The notes below the pieces were generated by a model. The model saw only the letters and a program-made list of their open reading frames with translations, searched no databases and was not told where the DNA came from. Positions 16,971 through 25,509 of a stretch of DNA of 64,000 bases are shown piece after piece. The stretch is taken from NCBI RefSeq assembly GCF_018383585.1, contig NZ_JAHAMK010000018.1, forward strand, positions 36,105-100,104, written 5' to 3'. Source of the DNA: Microvirga sp. 3-52 (GTDB lineage Bacteria > Pseudomonadota > Alphaproteobacteria > Rhizobiales > Beijerinckiaceae). A program made the position numbers and the translations under genes. Numbering within the stretch: position 1 is the stretch's first letter; each line of letters opens with the position of its first letter.

Positions 16971-17100
16971 GCGCATCGTGCGGACCCGAAGGGCCGGGCC
17001 AGTGAAATGTGGACACGGTTTTCCGCGAAGAACGATGCGCAATTCAGGCAAGGAGCATCGGGCCCAAAAATGCATTCCTCCTTTGGGACCGATGCTCTAG
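16971..17100. repeat. Family A two-palindrome repeat, full copy
   Basis: Palindrome 1 runs from GCGCATCGTGCGG (16971) to ACGATGCGC (17040). Palindrome 2 runs from GAGCATCGGGCCC (17052) to GGGACCGATGCTCTAG (17100). The two-palindrome layout and length resemble the RIME1 elements of rhizobia. The terminal CTCTAG overlaps the stop codon of the adjacent permease gene (17097-17099). Confidence 0.8.
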
Positions 17101-17891
17101 CGGCGCGAGCGCAGCACCGAGTGCTTGCTGAGCAGGGTCGCTGAGATCACGCCCAGCGTGACGATTCCGATCAGGATCGCCGAGGCCGCATTCACCTCCG
17201 GCGAAAGCCCGAGCCGTACCTGGCTGTAGATCTTGATGGGCAGGGTCGTCGCGCCTGGGCCCGCATTGAAGCTCGCGATCACCAGATCGTCCATGGACAG
17301 CGTGAAGGCGAGCAAGAATCCCGCCACGATGGACGGTGCGATCAGCGGCAGCGTCACGGAGAAGAACGTCCGCAGGGGCGGCGCACCGAGATCCATCGCG
17401 GCCTCTTCGAGCGACCGGTCGAAGGTCATGAGGCGCGACTGTACCACCACCGTCACGAAGCACATGGTGAGCGTCGTATGCGCGAGCGTGATCGTCCAGA
17501 ATCCGCGATCGAGATCAATGGCCACGAAGAAGAGCAGCAGCGACAGTCCGGTGATGACCTCAGGCATGACCATGGGCGCATAGACCATGCCGGTGAAAAG
17601 GGTCCGGCCCGGGAAGCGTCCGTAGCGCGTGAGCGCGAGCGCCGCGAGGGTGCCGAGAACCGTCGCCAGCGTGGCCGACAGAAGCGCGATACGCAGTGTC
17701 ACCCAGGCCGCCTCCATCAGCGCCTGGTTGCGGAAGAGCGCGCCATACCATTGCGTAGAGAAGCCACCCCACACGGTGACGAGGCGGGACGCATTGAAGG
17801 AATAGACCACCAGCAGCAGGATCGGCAGGTAGAGGAAGGCGAAGCCAACCACGAGCGAGGTGACGTTGAAGAGGCTGAGGCGCCGGTTCAT
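17097..17891 (-). CDS. potI: Spermidine/putrescine ABC transporter permease
   Basis: A 264-aa permease with six predicted helices and the EAA loop LEEAAMDLGAPPLRTFFSVTLP. With the upstream gene it forms the polyamine channel. It overlaps the 3' end of potH by four bases (17888-17891), so translation is coupled. Its TAG stop is within the last bases of a dispersed repeat, and the C terminus SVLRSRR ends there. The length is usual for PotI/PotC, so any loss of sequence would be small. Confidence 0.9.
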   Translation of the reverse strand: MNRRLSLFNVTSLVVGFAFLYLPILLLVVYSFNASRLVTVWGGFSTQWYGALFRNQALMEAAWVTLRIALLSATLATVLGTLAALALTRYGRFPGRTLFTGMVYAPMVMPEVITGLSLLLFFVAIDLDRGFWTITLAHTTLTMCFVTVVVQSRLMTFDRSLEEAAMDLGAPPLRTFFSVTLPLIAPSIVAGFLLAFTLSMDDLVIASFNAGPGATTLPIKIYSQVRLGLSPEVNAASAILIGIVTLGVISATLLSKHSVLRSRR

Positions 17892-18793
17892 GGCCGGGCC
17901 TCCAGGCGCCGCGCCTCGACATCGCGATAGATCACGATGGGCATGACGAGGACGATGAGCAGCAGGATCGCCACTGCCGAGGCCAGCGGCCAGTCGCGGT
18001 TGGAGAAGAACTCACTCCAGAGCTGGCGGCCGATCATCAGCGTCTCCGAACCGCCGAGCAGGTCGGGAATGACGAACTCGCCGACCGCCGGAATGAAACC
18101 CAGGAGCGAGCCGGCGATGATGCCCGGCATGGCGAGCGGCACGGTAATCGTCCAGAACGAGCGCCATGGCGTGGAGCCGAGATCGAGGGCCGCTTCCAGC
18201 AACGTATCGTCCATCTTTTCCAGCGTGGCGTAGAGCGGCAGCACCATGAAGGGCAGATAGGCATACACGATGCCAATATAGACTGCCGTTTCGGTGTTGA
18301 GGATGTCGAGCGGCTCGGAGATGAGGCCCAGTTCCATGAGAGCCTGGGTCAGCAGGCCTTCGGGTTTCAGGATCGCCACCCAGGCATAGATGCGGATGAG
18401 GAAGCTCGTCCAGAAGGGCAGGATCACGAGCGCGACCAGCAGCGAGCGGGAGCGCTCCGGAGCGCGGGCCATTCCATACGCAATGGGAAACCCGACAAGG
18501 AGCAGCAGCAATGTGGAGATCGCCGCGATGCGGACGGACGAGAGCGTCGCGCGGAAATAGAGGTCGTCCTGCGTCAGGAGTTCGAAATTCTCGAGATCGA
18601 GCCCGCTGAAGAACCCGGCGATGTCACTCCACTCGAAGACCGGCTTGTAGGGCGGCTGGGCCACGGCGGGATCCGACAGGCTGATCTTGAGAACGATCAG
18701 GAACGGCACGAGGAAGAGTACGCCGAGCCAGAGATAAGGCACGGTGGGCACGAGACCCGCGGTCAGGCGTCGCGTGAGGGTGCGTTCCATCAT
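17888..18793 (-). CDS. potH: Spermidine/putrescine ABC transporter permease
   Basis: A 301-aa permease of the PotH/PotB type. The N-terminal helix is LWLGVLFLVPFLIVLKI and the EAA loop is LEAALDLGSTPWRSFWTITVP. The start is the first ATG of the ATGATG pair at 18793, two bases after the potA stop. The frame continues 177 bases upstream, but only as an overlap with potA. It is the middle gene of potA-potH-potI. Confidence 0.9.
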   Translation of the reverse strand: MMERTLTRRLTAGLVPTVPYLWLGVLFLVPFLIVLKISLSDPAVAQPPYKPVFEWSDIAGFFSGLDLENFELLTQDDLYFRATLSSVRIAAISTLLLLLVGFPIAYGMARAPERSRSLLVALVILPFWTSFLIRIYAWVAILKPEGLLTQALMELGLISEPLDILNTETAVYIGIVYAYLPFMVLPLYATLEKMDDTLLEAALDLGSTPWRSFWTITVPLAMPGIIAGSLLGFIPAVGEFVIPDLLGGSETLMIGRQLWSEFFSNRDWPLASAVAILLLIVLVMPIVIYRDVEARRLEARP

Positions 18794-18795
18794 GG

Positions 18796-19965
18796 CTATT
18801 CCGCCAGGATCACCGCCGCATCCGGCGCGAAGGTGACATAGACCTGCTCGTCCCAGTCGATGGGGTTCTCGACGAAGCGCGAGGCGTTGGCGCGGGTGAC
18901 GCGCAGGATCTCGCCGGTGGCGAGCCTGACGCGATAGACCGTCCAGTCGCCGAGATAGCCGATATCCCACACCTCGCCGGTGAGCACATTGATGGCGGTG
19001 GGCCCCGGCGGGTCACGCTGGATCACCATCTTCTCGGGCCGCACCGCAATCGCCACCGCCTGTCCGGAATGCAGCACCTCGTCCGGATCGTCGATGGTGA
19101 GCGGCACTTGCGCCGACGGCGTCTTCACGCGCCACAGGCCATTCTCCTGGCCCTGCACATGGCCTTCCAGAATGTTCACGTCGCCCACGAACTCGGCGAT
19201 GAAGCGAGTCCTGGGCTGCTCGTAGATCTCGCCCGGCGTCGCCACCTGCACAATCCGGCCATGGTCCATCACCGCGATCCTGTCGGCCATGGTCATGGCC
19301 TCCTCCTGGTCATGGGTGACGACCACGAAGGTCATGTGGAGGTCGTGCTGAATGTCCATCAGCTCGAACTGGGTCTCCTCGCGCAGCTTCTTGTCGAGGG
19401 CCCCGAGAGGCTCGTCGAGCAGCAGCACCTTCGGCTTCTTGGCCAGCGCGCGGGCGAGCGCCACGCGCTGGCGCTGGCCGCCGGAGAGCTGGCTCGGATA
19501 GCGGCGGGCGAGCTTTTCGAGCTGGACGAGGCGCAGCATCTCGCCGACGCGCTCCGCGATCTGGTCCTTCGGCATGCCGTCCTGCTTCAGGCCGAAGGCG
19601 ATGTTCTTCTCCACGCTCATGTGGGGGAAGAGCGCATAGGATTGGAACATCATGTTCACCGGCCGGCGATAGGGCGGCACGCCGGCGAGGTTCTGGTCGC
19701 CCAAGGTGATGCTGCCCTCGCTCGGCGTCTCGAAACCCGCAAGCATGCGCATGAGGGTGGTCTTGCCGCAGCCGGACGGGCCCAGCAGGCAGAAGAACTC
19801 GCCTTCGAAGATGTTCAGGGAGAGATGATCCACCGCCACCGCATCACCGAAGCGCTTCGTGACGTTATCGAAGCGGATGAGCGGCTTGGCATTGGGATCG
19901 GACCAGGGCGCGAAGGCGCGGCGCACGGCGCCAACGGAGGCAGATTTGCGGAACGGAGGAGGCAA
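18796..19965 (-). CDS. potA: Spermidine/putrescine ABC transporter ATP-binding protein
   Basis: The ATPase of the polyamine importer. Walker A is GPSGCGKT, the signature LSGGQRQRVALARAL, and Walker B VLLLDEPLGALDKK. A C-terminal TOBE domain reads AIAVRPEKMVI and DWTVYRVRLATGEILRV. The start is uncertain: the frame is open to 20037 with no ATG. I give TTG 19965, which makes a 389-aa protein beginning PPPFRKSASVG, as in PotG-like relatives. The periplasmic binding protein (PotF/PotD) is not next to it and must lie elsewhere. Confidence 0.88.
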   Translation of the reverse strand: MPPPFRKSASVGAVRRAFAPWSDPNAKPLIRFDNVTKRFGDAVAVDHLSLNIFEGEFFCLLGPSGCGKTTLMRMLAGFETPSEGSITLGDQNLAGVPPYRRPVNMMFQSYALFPHMSVEKNIAFGLKQDGMPKDQIAERVGEMLRLVQLEKLARRYPSQLSGGQRQRVALARALAKKPKVLLLDEPLGALDKKLREETQFELMDIQHDLHMTFVVVTHDQEEAMTMADRIAVMDHGRIVQVATPGEIYEQPRTRFIAEFVGDVNILEGHVQGQENGLWRVKTPSAQVPLTIDDPDEVLHSGQAVAIAVRPEKMVIQRDPPGPTAINVLTGEVWDIGYLGDWTVYRVRLATGEILRVTRANASRFVENPIDWDEQVYVTFAPDAAVILAE

Positions 19966-20155
19966 GATGTTTTGACTTTGACCTTGGATGAGAAAACCAG
20001 CCGGCAAGCTAGGATGTTCGGCCTCCAAGAACAACAACTTAAACGCCCCGGTTCACCGGCCTGAGAACGGCATCTGACGCAACCCTGCCCTGTCGGATTT
20101 GAGCCGCACAGGTCTTGAAGCTCCCTTGGAATCCCGGCAACAGGCCCTCATATCG

Positions 20156-20167
20156 TTAGGACCCTAA
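20156..20167. promoter_or_regulatory. Likely MarR operator
   Basis: TTAGG-AC-CCTAA is a perfect 12-base palindrome just before the marR-type start codon. Position and symmetry fit autoregulation of the marR-pump operon. Confidence 0.45.
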
Positions 20168-20180
20168 TAATTTGCCCCCT

Positions 20181-20624
20181 ATGATGGTCATGACCACTCC
20201 CTCCAAATCGGCCTTTTCCGAGGAACTCTGGAAGACCAGCCGGAAAATGCGCACCCTGTTCGATGCCCGCGTTCGGGCCAAAGGGCTGACTTTGGCACGG
20301 GCACGCGCCCTGATCCTTCTCGGCAAAAAGGACTGCGTGACTCAGACGGAACTTGCAGATGCGCTCGAGATCGAGGGTCCGACCCTGGTCCCGCTCCTCG
20401 ATGGCCTGGAGAAGCAGGGCCTGATCGAGCGCCAGCCAGTGGACGGCGACAGGCGCGCCAAGCAGATCGCCCTTACGGCGGCAGGACAGGAGCAGGCTGC
20501 TTACGTCGACGCACTCGTCAAGGAATTCCGCAGCGATGTCCTGAAAGATGTCAGCGAAGACGATCTAAAGGCCGCCATCCGCGTTTTCCACGCCATGGGC
20601 CGGAACATCGAGGCCGCAAGCTGA
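20181..20624 (+). CDS. MarR family transcriptional regulator
   Basis: A winged-helix repressor of about 147 aa, depending on which of three clustered ATGs (20181, 20184, 20190) is used. A TTG at 20172 is also in frame. The recognition helix and wing lie in CVTQTELADALEIEGPTLVP and IERQPVDGDRRAKQIALT, as in MarR/SlyA. It is first in a marR-MFS-hlyD operon, seven bases from the pump gene, so it probably represses the pump and is released by the pump's substrates, like EmrR. Confidence 0.88.
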   Translation: MMVMTTPSKSAFSEELWKTSRKMRTLFDARVRAKGLTLARARALILLGKKDCVTQTELADALEIEGPTLVPLLDGLEKQGLIERQPVDGDRRAKQIALTAAGQEQAAYVDALVKEFRSDVLKDVSEDDLKAAIRVFHAMGRNIEAAS

Positions 20625-20631
20625 TGATGGT

Positions 20632-22329
20632 GTGCTTCCGGTGACAGCAGCGTCCGATAATCCGACCGGTACTGCCAACGCTCACGGCTCTGAGATCAAG
20701 AGCCCTTCGAAGCCGTTGGAGCCGCAGGCGCCGCCCGCCCCTCCGGCGGCGCCTGCTCCCATGCCTCGGCCTCGGGCGGCCCTGTATATGCTGGCCTCCC
20801 TCCTCCTGTCCCTGACCCAGGGGCTGGGAATGAACCTGGCCGCGGCGAACCTGCCCCAGCTTCAGGGGCCGCTCGGTGCCACCACCAACGAGGTCACATG
20901 GCTGATCGCCGCCTACATGGCGCCGAACGTCAGTCTCTCGCTGATTCTCGTGAAGGTCAGAGCCCAGTTCGGCCTGCGCAACTTCGCGGAGCTGAGCATT
21001 CTCGGGTTCGTACTCGTGATGCTGCTGCACATCTTCGTGCGGGACCTGCAATCGGCTCTCATCGTGCGCTTCTTCAGCGGCATCGCGGCGGCGCCCATTT
21101 CCACGCTCGCCTTTCTGTACATGCTGGAACCGCTTCCACCGGCCAAGAAGCTGAGCATCGGGCAACCGCTCGTTCTCACGAACATCGCGATCGGCGCGCC
21201 CCTGGCCCGCCTGATCTCGCCCGAACTTCTGATGGTCGGAGACTGGCACGGCCTGTATCTGTTCGAGATCGCCCTTGCCATGATGGCCTTCGCGGCCGTG
21301 TATCTCCTGCCTCTCACACCGCCGCCCCGGGCCAAGGTCATCCACTGGCTCGATGTCGTCAGCTATCTCTTCATCGCCGTCGGATTCGGCCTCATCGCCA
21401 TGGTGTTCGCGCTGGGGCGGGTCTACTGGTGGTTCGAAGCGCCCTGGCTCGGCGTCATGCTCGCCGTCGGACTGGCATCGCTCACCTGCGCGATCGTGAT
21501 CGAGCTCAATCGCGAAAATCCCTTTCTGGATATCCGCTGGCTCACCAGCAAGGAAATCCTGCATCTCGCCGGCATCCTCCTGATCTTCCGTCTTCTCATG
21601 TCGGAGCAGACTGCCGGGTCCTACGCGTTCTTCCAGGTCCTGGGGCTGCAGAACGACCAGATGACGACCCTGTCCCTGGTGGTCATCGGATCCTCCGTCG
21701 CCGCGGGCCTGGCCTATATCACCCTGGTCAAGCCTGGCCGGGAGAATGCGGCCCAGATGGTCGCCCTGGGCCTGCTCCTGGTCGGCGCCCTCATGGACAG
21801 CAACGCGACGAGCCTGACGAGGCCCGAGCAGATGTATGTGAGCCAGGCCCTGATCGCTGCGGCCGGCGTTCTCTTCCTGCCGCCCGCCATGGCGGCGGGG
21901 CTGACGCTGGCGCTGAAGCGGGGACCGACCTTCATTCTGAATTTCATCGTCGTCTTCCTGACGACGCAGAGCCTTGGCGGTGTGATCGGATCAGCGCTTG
22001 TCGGCACCTTCATCACCTGGCGCACGAGGTTCCATCTCCAGGCGCTGGCCGACCATCTCGCGTCGACGGACCCGCTCGTCTCTCAGCGCATCGCGCAGCT
22101 TGCGACGACCTTTGGCCGGGTGATCACGGACCGATCCCTGCTCAACGCGGAAGGCGTGGCGCTCCTCGGCCAGCAGGTCACCCGCGAGGCTACCGTGCTA
22201 GCCTATAACGACGCCTTCCTGGCCATCGCCCTCTTCGCCGCCTGCACGATTGCAGTGATGATCCTTCACCTTGCGATCCGGGCGATCCGCAAAAGCCTCT
22301 CACCTGAACCGCAACCGGCCGTCAGCTAA
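20632..22329 (+). CDS. DHA2-type major facilitator drug exporter (EmrB-like)
   Basis: A 565-aa inner-membrane proton antiporter with about 14 helices. After a 45-residue Pro/Ala-rich cytoplasmic tail comes the first helix (ALYMLASLLLSLTQGLG), then LAAANLPQLQGPLGATTNEVTW, typical of DHA2 proteins. The long loop near the C terminus (residues about 465-525) also fits the family. The start is GTG 20632 (GTG 20641 also possible). It should work with the membrane-fusion protein encoded seven bases downstream and an outer-membrane TolC-type channel, which is not in this window. Its substrates are unknown. Confidence 0.85.
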   Translation: MLPVTAASDNPTGTANAHGSEIKSPSKPLEPQAPPAPPAAPAPMPRPRAALYMLASLLLSLTQGLGMNLAAANLPQLQGPLGATTNEVTWLIAAYMAPNVSLSLILVKVRAQFGLRNFAELSILGFVLVMLLHIFVRDLQSALIVRFFSGIAAAPISTLAFLYMLEPLPPAKKLSIGQPLVLTNIAIGAPLARLISPELLMVGDWHGLYLFEIALAMMAFAAVYLLPLTPPPRAKVIHWLDVVSYLFIAVGFGLIAMVFALGRVYWWFEAPWLGVMLAVGLASLTCAIVIELNRENPFLDIRWLTSKEILHLAGILLIFRLLMSEQTAGSYAFFQVLGLQNDQMTTLSLVVIGSSVAAGLAYITLVKPGRENAAQMVALGLLLVGALMDSNATSLTRPEQMYVSQALIAAAGVLFLPPAMAAGLTLALKRGPTFILNFIVVFLTTQSLGGVIGSALVGTFITWRTRFHLQALADHLASTDPLVSQRIAQLATTFGRVITDRSLLNAEGVALLGQQVTREATVLAYNDAFLAIALFAACTIAVMILHLAIRAIRKSLSPEPQPAVS

Positions 22330-22336
22330 CATCGTC

Positions 22337-23383
22337 ATGACCAAATTCTTTCGTTCCTCCGCCACCATCATCGCCGCGATCATCGGCATCGCGGGCGTCG
22401 CCCTCGTGCTCTACGCATGGCGGCTGCCGCCCTTCACCAGTTCGATCCAGACCACCGACAACGCCTATGTGCGGGGTCAGATCACGGTCATCGCCCCGCA
22501 GCTCGCCGGTTATGTCGCCGAGGTGGCGGTACAAGACTTCCAGCACGTCAAGGCCGGACAGCTCCTGGTAAAGATCGACGACCGGATCTTCGAGCAGAAG
22601 CTGCAGCAGGCGAAAGCCACGCTGGCGAGCCAGCAGGCGGCCCTCACCAATTCCGAGCAGAAGGAGCGCTCGGATCGGGCGCGCATCGAATCGAGCCAAG
22701 CCCAGGTCGACAGCGCCAGGGCGGTTCTGAGTGCAGCAGAATCAAGCTGGAACAGGATCGCGCCACTCCTGGAACGCGGCGTCGCAACGCAGAGCCAGGC
22801 GGACCAGGCCCGCGCCTCCTTGGATCAGGCGACCGCCTCGCTGCACCAAGCGGAGGCGGCGCTGACCGTCTCCCGCCAGGATCTCGCCTCCACGCTCGTC
22901 AACCGCCAGTCTCTCGGAGCGGCGGTCGAAGGCGCGCAGGCCGCCGTCCGGCTGGCCGAGATCGACCTGCAGAACACGCGCATCGTGGCGCCCGAGGACG
23001 GGCAACTCGGCGAAGTCGGCGCACGGCTCGGCCAGTATGTCTCTGCCGGCACGCAGCTGCTCTCCCTCGTGCCGGAACGGATCTGGGTGATCGCGAACTT
23101 CAAGGAAACCCAGTTGTCAGGCATGGAAGTCGGCCAGAGCGTCACTTTCACCGTCGATGCACTCCAGCATGCCGAACTGAAAGGCCATATCGAGCGCTTC
23201 TCGCCGGCTGCAGGCTCGGAATTCAGCGTGATCCGGACCGACAACGCCACCGGCAATTTCACGAAGGTTGCACAGCGGGTCCCGGTGCGCATCGCCATCG
23301 ATCCCGGACAAGCGCTGACGGAGCGTCTTGCGCCCGGCATGTCGGTGATCGTCAGCGTGGACACGCGGGCAAAGCGCTCCTGA
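22337..23383 (+). CDS. HlyD/EmrA family membrane fusion protein
   Basis: A 348-aa periplasmic adaptor. There is one N-terminal helix (residues 8-27), then a split lipoyl domain around a long coiled-coil hairpin (about 85-195). TTDNAYVRGQITVIAPQLAGYV and the later GQYVSAGTQLLSLVPER and IWVIANFKETQL blocks are standard EmrA signatures. The start is ATG 22337; the frame is open upstream but overlaps the pump gene. It is third in the MarR-controlled operon and links the inner-membrane pump to an outer-membrane channel. Confidence 0.9.
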   Translation: MTKFFRSSATIIAAIIGIAGVALVLYAWRLPPFTSSIQTTDNAYVRGQITVIAPQLAGYVAEVAVQDFQHVKAGQLLVKIDDRIFEQKLQQAKATLASQQAALTNSEQKERSDRARIESSQAQVDSARAVLSAAESSWNRIAPLLERGVATQSQADQARASLDQATASLHQAEAALTVSRQDLASTLVNRQSLGAAVEGAQAAVRLAEIDLQNTRIVAPEDGQLGEVGARLGQYVSAGTQLLSLVPERIWVIANFKETQLSGMEVGQSVTFTVDALQHAELKGHIERFSPAAGSEFSVIRTDNATGNFTKVAQRVPVRIAIDPGQALTERLAPGMSVIVSVDTRAKRS

Positions 23384-23497
23384 GCAACTGAGGAAAATGC
23401 GCTCTGTAGCGCGGCGCTCCACAGGTTCGGGATGGCCGGCACGACGCCGGATGAGCCGCAGCCTTTCGCTCGTCCCTCCGCGTCGTCACTTCCTCCA

Positions 23498-23589
23498 CGT
23501 CATCACCGGGCTTGTCCCGGTGACCCCGATAGCGAGAGGCGCCGCAGTCTTCCGATCGGGATGGCCGGGTCAAGCCCGGCCATGACGGG
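23498..23589. repeat. Family B REP-like palindrome pair
   Basis: TCATCACCGGGCTTGTCCCG and GTGACCCC form one palindrome; GATGGCCGGGTCAAGCCCGG and CCATGACG form a second, inverted one. Together they resemble a BIME. It sits between two convergent pump operons. Confidence 0.75.
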
Positions 23590-23628
23590 AGAGGGTGTGA
23601 CCCAGGACAGTGGCATACCCCGCTTCGG

Positions 23629-23767
23629 TCATCACCGTTCCCGCCCGGTCATCACCGGCCCTCGGATCCTCCCCCGTCATCACCGGCCTTGTGCCGGTGA
23701 ACCCGACGCGAAGAGCACAGCGCCTAATAGGGTCGGGATGGCCGGCACAAGGCCGGCCATGACGAAG
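23629..23767. repeat. Family B REP-like palindromes, second cluster
   Basis: Truncated copies (TCATCACCG, GGTCATCACCGG) precede a full pair. It runs from GTCATCACCGGCCTTGTGCC at 23677 to GGCCGGCACAAGGCCGGCCA, ending near 23767. The rest of the 23384-23910 gap holds only fragments of the same repeat, such as GGATGGCCGGCACGACGCCG at about 23430, and nothing gene-like. Confidence 0.7.
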
Positions 23768-23910
23768 GAGCGTATGACCAGGGACAGCGCTACTCTCGGA
23801 GGGACGCACCATGGAGAAGGGATCCATCCGCACGCTTCATGTGGCGTAGATCCCTCTATCCTCGCAGATGCCGGCCGGCGATGACGCTGAACGGGCACCC
23901 GACCGGCGCC

Positions 23911-25503
23911 TTAATGTCCCCCGCCTCCTGCGGGAGACGCGCGTGGCTTCTCGATGAAGGGCAAGGCGCAGACCAGTCCCAGGAACAGCACGGTCAGGAG
24001 CAGGAACACGTCGGCGAACGACATCACCAGAGCCTCCCGCCTGACCATGTTCGACATGGTCTTGATCGCCGCGGCGTTGGCATCCATGCCGAGCCCCTGG
24101 AACCTCATGGTCAGGGCGTTGAGGGTCTCCATCGCGGTGGAGCTGTCCCAGGTGACGCTCTCGCGCAGGCGCTGGAGATGCAGGTCGGTTCGGTCGTTCA
24201 GGAGCGTGTTGATGACCGCCAGACCCACCGCGCCGCCGAGATTGCGGGTGAGATTGTAAAGACCCGACGCATTCTTGATCCGGTCCGGCGGCAGCGTTCC
24301 GAGGGCGATGTTGTTGATCGGCACCATGCAGATCATGAGGCCGACGCCGCGGAGGATCTGCGGCACGAACAGCTCCCAGAAATCCCAGTCCTTGGTCAGG
24401 CCCGTGATCTGCCAGGTGCCGAGAGCGAAGGCACCAAAGCCGATGGCCATCATGAGCCTCGGATCCATCTTGCGCGACAGCATTCCCGCCACCGGCGCCA
24501 TGAGGAACATGGTGGCGCCGGTCACGAACATGGTCTCGCCGATCTGCAGGGACGAATAGCCCCTCACCCGTGCCAGATAGACCGGGTAGAGATAAGTCAG
24601 GCCGTAGAGGCCGATGCCCATGACGAAGCTGAAGGACGAGCCCGCCAGGAAGTTCCGGTCGGCGAAGGCGCGCAGGTCCACGATCGGCTGCTTGGCCGTG
24701 AACGCCCGGTAGAAGAAGCCGGCCGCCCCGATGACGCAGACGATAAAGAGGATCAGCACCGCTTCGTCCTGGAACCACTCGTTGCTGGGCCCCTCCTCCA
24801 GCACGTATTCAAGGCTGCCGAGGAAAGCCGCCATGAAGCCGAGGCCGGCCCAGTCAAAGGACTTGAACAGGCTGAAATCCGGCTCGTCGAAATCGACGAG
24901 CAGATAGGTCGATACCGTGACGAGGATGCCCGGCACGATGTTGACGAGGAACAGCCAGTGCCAGGAGAAAAGATCCGTCAGGTAGCCGCCGAGCGTCGGG
25001 CCGATGGTGGGCGCGAGCGTCGCCACGAGGCCGATGATCGGCGAGATGACCGGCCGCTTTTCCGGCGGGAAGATCGTGAAGGCCGAGGCGAAGACCGTCG
25101 GGATCATGCCGCCGCCGATGAAGCCCTGCAGCGCACGGTAGACGATCATCTGCTCGATGTTCGTCGCCGTCGCGCACATGAAGCTCATGAACGTGAAGCC
25201 GCCGGACGCGATGACGAACATCCAGCGGGTCGACAGCACGCGCGACAGCGTGCCCGAGAGCGGGATCATGATCACTTCCGCGATCAGATAGCTCGTTTGC
25301 ACCCAGGAGATTTCTTCCGACGAGGCAGACAAACCAGCCTGGATCTCGGCGAGCGAGGCCGAGACGATCTGGATATCCAGGATCGCCATGAACATGCCGA
25401 AGACCATGCAGAAGAACGCGAAGGTCCGGCGCCGGTCGAGCGGCGCCGGCTTCGCGGCAGGCATGCCTTGAGGCTTGGCTTGGATGGCAGCCGATGCGGC
25501 CAT
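23911..25503 (-). CDS. emrB: DHA2-type major facilitator drug exporter (EmrB)
   Basis: A 530-aa inner-membrane transporter with about 14 helices. The N-terminal motif is FGMFMAILDIQIVSASLAEI, and SSEEISWVQTSYLIAEVIMI, ALQGFIGGGMIPTVFA and the family's motif C region GPTLGGYLTD are all present. It exports drugs with EmrA. It starts seven bases after the emrA stop on the minus strand. Its start codon ATG 25503 is the second gene start of an operon whose promoter faces a TetR gene. Substrates are unknown. Confidence 0.92.
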   Translation of the reverse strand: MAASAAIQAKPQGMPAAKPAPLDRRRTFAFFCMVFGMFMAILDIQIVSASLAEIQAGLSASSEEISWVQTSYLIAEVIMIPLSGTLSRVLSTRWMFVIASGGFTFMSFMCATATNIEQMIVYRALQGFIGGGMIPTVFASAFTIFPPEKRPVISPIIGLVATLAPTIGPTLGGYLTDLFSWHWLFLVNIVPGILVTVSTYLLVDFDEPDFSLFKSFDWAGLGFMAAFLGSLEYVLEEGPSNEWFQDEAVLILFIVCVIGAAGFFYRAFTAKQPIVDLRAFADRNFLAGSSFSFVMGIGLYGLTYLYPVYLARVRGYSSLQIGETMFVTGATMFLMAPVAGMLSRKMDPRLMMAIGFGAFALGTWQITGLTKDWDFWELFVPQILRGVGLMICMVPINNIALGTLPPDRIKNASGLYNLTRNLGGAVGLAVINTLLNDRTDLHLQRLRESVTWDSSTAMETLNALTMRFQGLGMDANAAAIKTMSNMVRREALVMSFADVFLLLTVLFLGLVCALPFIEKPRASPAGGGGH

Positions 25504-25509
25504 TGTGTC

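Noticed and set aside
23384..23910. Possible CRISPR array in the repeat-rich gap
   Set aside because: The repeats are palindromic REP-type units of irregular spacing and orientation, with no constant spacers and no cas genes.
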